This document shows positions 6,085 to 6,974 of a stretch of 6,974 bases of DNA, one piece after another. Both the position numbers and the translations under genes were made by a program. The stretch's first letter is position 1. The number at the start of each line of letters is the position of its first letter. The notes beneath the pieces were generated by a model, which saw only the letters and a list, made by a program, of their open reading frames with translations, made no database searches and was not told the origin of the DNA. Location of the stretch: NCBI GenBank assembly GCA_003506995.1, contig DNXB01000538.1:398-7371 (forward strand), given 5' to 3'. Source of the DNA: Verrucomicrobiales bacterium (lineage in GTDB: Bacteria; Verrucomicrobiota; Verrucomicrobiia; Verrucomicrobiales; Verrucomicrobiaceae).

Positions 6085-6662
6085 TGGGGTCGGGAGACGG
6101 ACTGCGATAGAGAGCCTAAGACAGCTTCTGCGCCACCTTTTTTATACTGGGCGTCGAGCTGGCTGCGGTAATTGGCGACGAGGCTGACGCCTTCGATGAC
6201 GACATCGGCGATGCGCCAGCCGGACTCCTGCTCCATGCGGTAGGTCACGCTGTAACGGCTGCCCTTGTAAACCATGCTGGTGGGCACATCGACGCGACCG
6301 GCGGCAGGCGTCTGCGCCTTCTGGTAATTGATGACCGGATGCTCGCCGGGCGTGAACTTGCCGCTGTAGCTGCGGATGATGAGCGTGGTGAAAAGCTGGA
6401 CGGCCTGCTTCTGCTGCGCCGACGTGAATGTTTTCCATCCAAGACCGACGGCGCGACGCGTCATCGTCTCAAAGCTGATGTGCTTCTGCAGCGTCGGGCG
6501 CAGACTCTCGGCCATGGTGGCACGGTTCGCGACGCGGTCGGCCACGCCGAGCACCTCGTTCACCGCAGTTTTCAGACGTTGTTGCGCCTCCTCGGGCGAG
6601 GCGGCAAGCCCGGCGGCAAACGAGCAGGTGATGAGAGTGGTGAGAAGGATGCGGGAGATCAT
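6081..6662 (-). CDS. mlaC: MlaC/Ttg2D family periplasmic phospholipid-binding protein
   Basis: MlaC is the soluble carrier that shuttles a phospholipid through the periplasm between outer-membrane MlaA and the inner-membrane MlaFEDB complex (PF05494). The product has 193 residues, near the family norm of about 200. MISRILLTTLITCSFAAGLAA is a Sec signal peptide, cleaved near residue 21 before SPEEAQQRL. Family blocks are LQKHISFETMTRRAVGLGWKTFTSAQQKQAVQLFTTLI (58-95), RSYSGKF (97-103), VDVPTSMVYKGSRYSVTYRM (124-143) and GWRIADVVIEGVSLVANYRSQ (148-168). The start at ATG 6662 overlaps the mlaD stop as ATGA, and its own stop overlaps the mlaA start the same way, so the three genes are one coupled transcript. 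No truncation or unusual residue is evident. Confidence 0.94.
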   Translation of the reverse strand: MISRILLTTLITCSFAAGLAASPEEAQQRLKTAVNEVLGVADRVANRATMAESLRPTLQKHISFETMTRRAVGLGWKTFTSAQQKQAVQLFTTLIIRSYSGKFTPGEHPVINYQKAQTPAAGRVDVPTSMVYKGSRYSVTYRMEQESGWRIADVVIEGVSLVANYRSQLDAQYKKGGAEAVLGSLSQSVSRPQ

Positions 6663-6974
6663 GGGACGGGAGCTGGGGCTGGGGAGTTTTCTTTCTCAAC
6701 ACTACCGAAGGCCATTTTGCCAATCAAGGACTCAATATCGACCGAGGATTCAGTCATGGTGATGCGATCACCGGCTTTGAGCGAGGTTTCATCGGCGCCA
6801 GGCGCGAGCAGGATGTATTTGTCACCGATCAGGCCGGTGGTCTTGATCGAGGCCATCGAGTCGGTGGGCAGTTTCAGCCCGGACATGACACGCAGCGTGG
6901 CGATGGCGGTGAAATCTTCCGCATCGACGCGGATCGCCTCCACCCGACCGACGGAGACGCCGGCCACCACAACG
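6659..6974 (-). CDS. mlaD: MlaD family MCE-domain protein, C-terminal part (5' end beyond right edge)
   Basis: MlaD forms a hexameric inner-membrane ring with an MCE domain through which lipids pass between MlaC and the MlaFE ABC transporter. The visible 104 residues begin inside the MCE domain: VVVAGVSVGRVEAIRVD, then LKLPTDSMASIKTTGLIGDKYILLAPGADETSLKAGDRITMTESSVDIESLIGKMAFG. GLIGDKYI and the closing TESSVDIESLIGKMAF are typical of MlaD. A short acidic and Pro/Ala tail (EKENSPAPAPVP) ends it. The GTG at 6970 is an internal Val codon, since the sequence before it still fits the MCE fold and the N-terminal anchor helix is absent; the true start lies outside the window. It overlaps mlaC by ATGA (6662-6659). 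Permease and ATPase genes are expected further right. Confidence 0.92.
   Translation of the reverse strand, partial: VVVAGVSVGRVEAIRVDAEDFTAIATLRVMSGLKLPTDSMASIKTTGLIGDKYILLAPGADETSLKAGDRITMTESSVDIESLIGKMAFGSVEKENSPAPAPVP

Noticed and set aside
1..6974. An undescribed multi-gene defence or biosynthetic system
   Set aside because: Apart from one small hypothetical gene, every coding region falls in a known family, and the neighbours do not form a functional set beyond the mla operon and the transposase with its repeats.

Overview
The window looks like a chromosomal segment of a GC-rich, Gram-negative-type (diderm) bacterium. A Verrucomicrobiota member (Prosthecobacter/Verrucomicrobium-like) is my best guess. 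The reasons are the exported sulfatase and exported FAD-dependent oxidoreductase, both common expanded families in that phylum, the outer-membrane lipid-transport genes, the weak or absent Shine-Dalgarno sequences, and the style of the REP-associated transposase. The phylum call is inference; no rRNA or other marker gene is present.

Layout, left to right. (1) 1-551, minus: the N-terminal part of an exported FAD-dependent oxidoreductase that runs off the left edge. (2) 552-1738: an accessory patch with a 205-residue REP-associated tyrosine transposase (812-1429, minus). It is flanked on both sides by about 113-bp copies of a composite palindromic repeat (678-791 and 1528-1640). Further single palindromes lie at 576-595 and 1670-1728, and hairpin-less copies of the repeat head lie next to the gene. 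(3) 1739-3483, minus: a small hypothetical gene followed by an OprM/NodT-type outer-membrane efflux lipoprotein. (4) 3581-5209, plus: an exported type I sulfatase of the N-sulfoglucosamine sulfohydrolase-like group, divergent from the hypothetical gene. (5) 5220-5252: a strong hairpin between convergent genes, reading as an intrinsic terminator for the minus strand. (6) 5272-6974, minus: the distal part of a phospholipid-trafficking operon, mlaD (partial)-mlaC-mlaA, with consecutive genes overlapping by ATGA.

How the genes work together. MlaD (inner-membrane MCE protein), MlaC (periplasmic lipid carrier) and MlaA (outer-membrane lipoprotein) form one retrograde phospholipid-transport pathway that keeps the outer leaflet asymmetric. 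The order implies that mlaE/mlaF-type permease and ATPase genes lie upstream, beyond the right edge. The outer-membrane factor has no RND pump or membrane-fusion partner in view, so it is either an orphan or used with pumps encoded elsewhere. The sulfatase and the FAD oxidoreductase are exported enzymes and probably belong to polysaccharide or sulfated-glycan use, though no glycoside hydrolase is visible here.

The most notable structure is the transposase with its repeats. Two kinds of hairpin share one consensus, a GGAGTC head followed by a stem closing on a TTCA-type loop, and they sit as inverted pairs around the transposase. This matches the known RAYT/REP (BIME) arrangement. I see no clear evidence of an undescribed defence or other multi-gene system.
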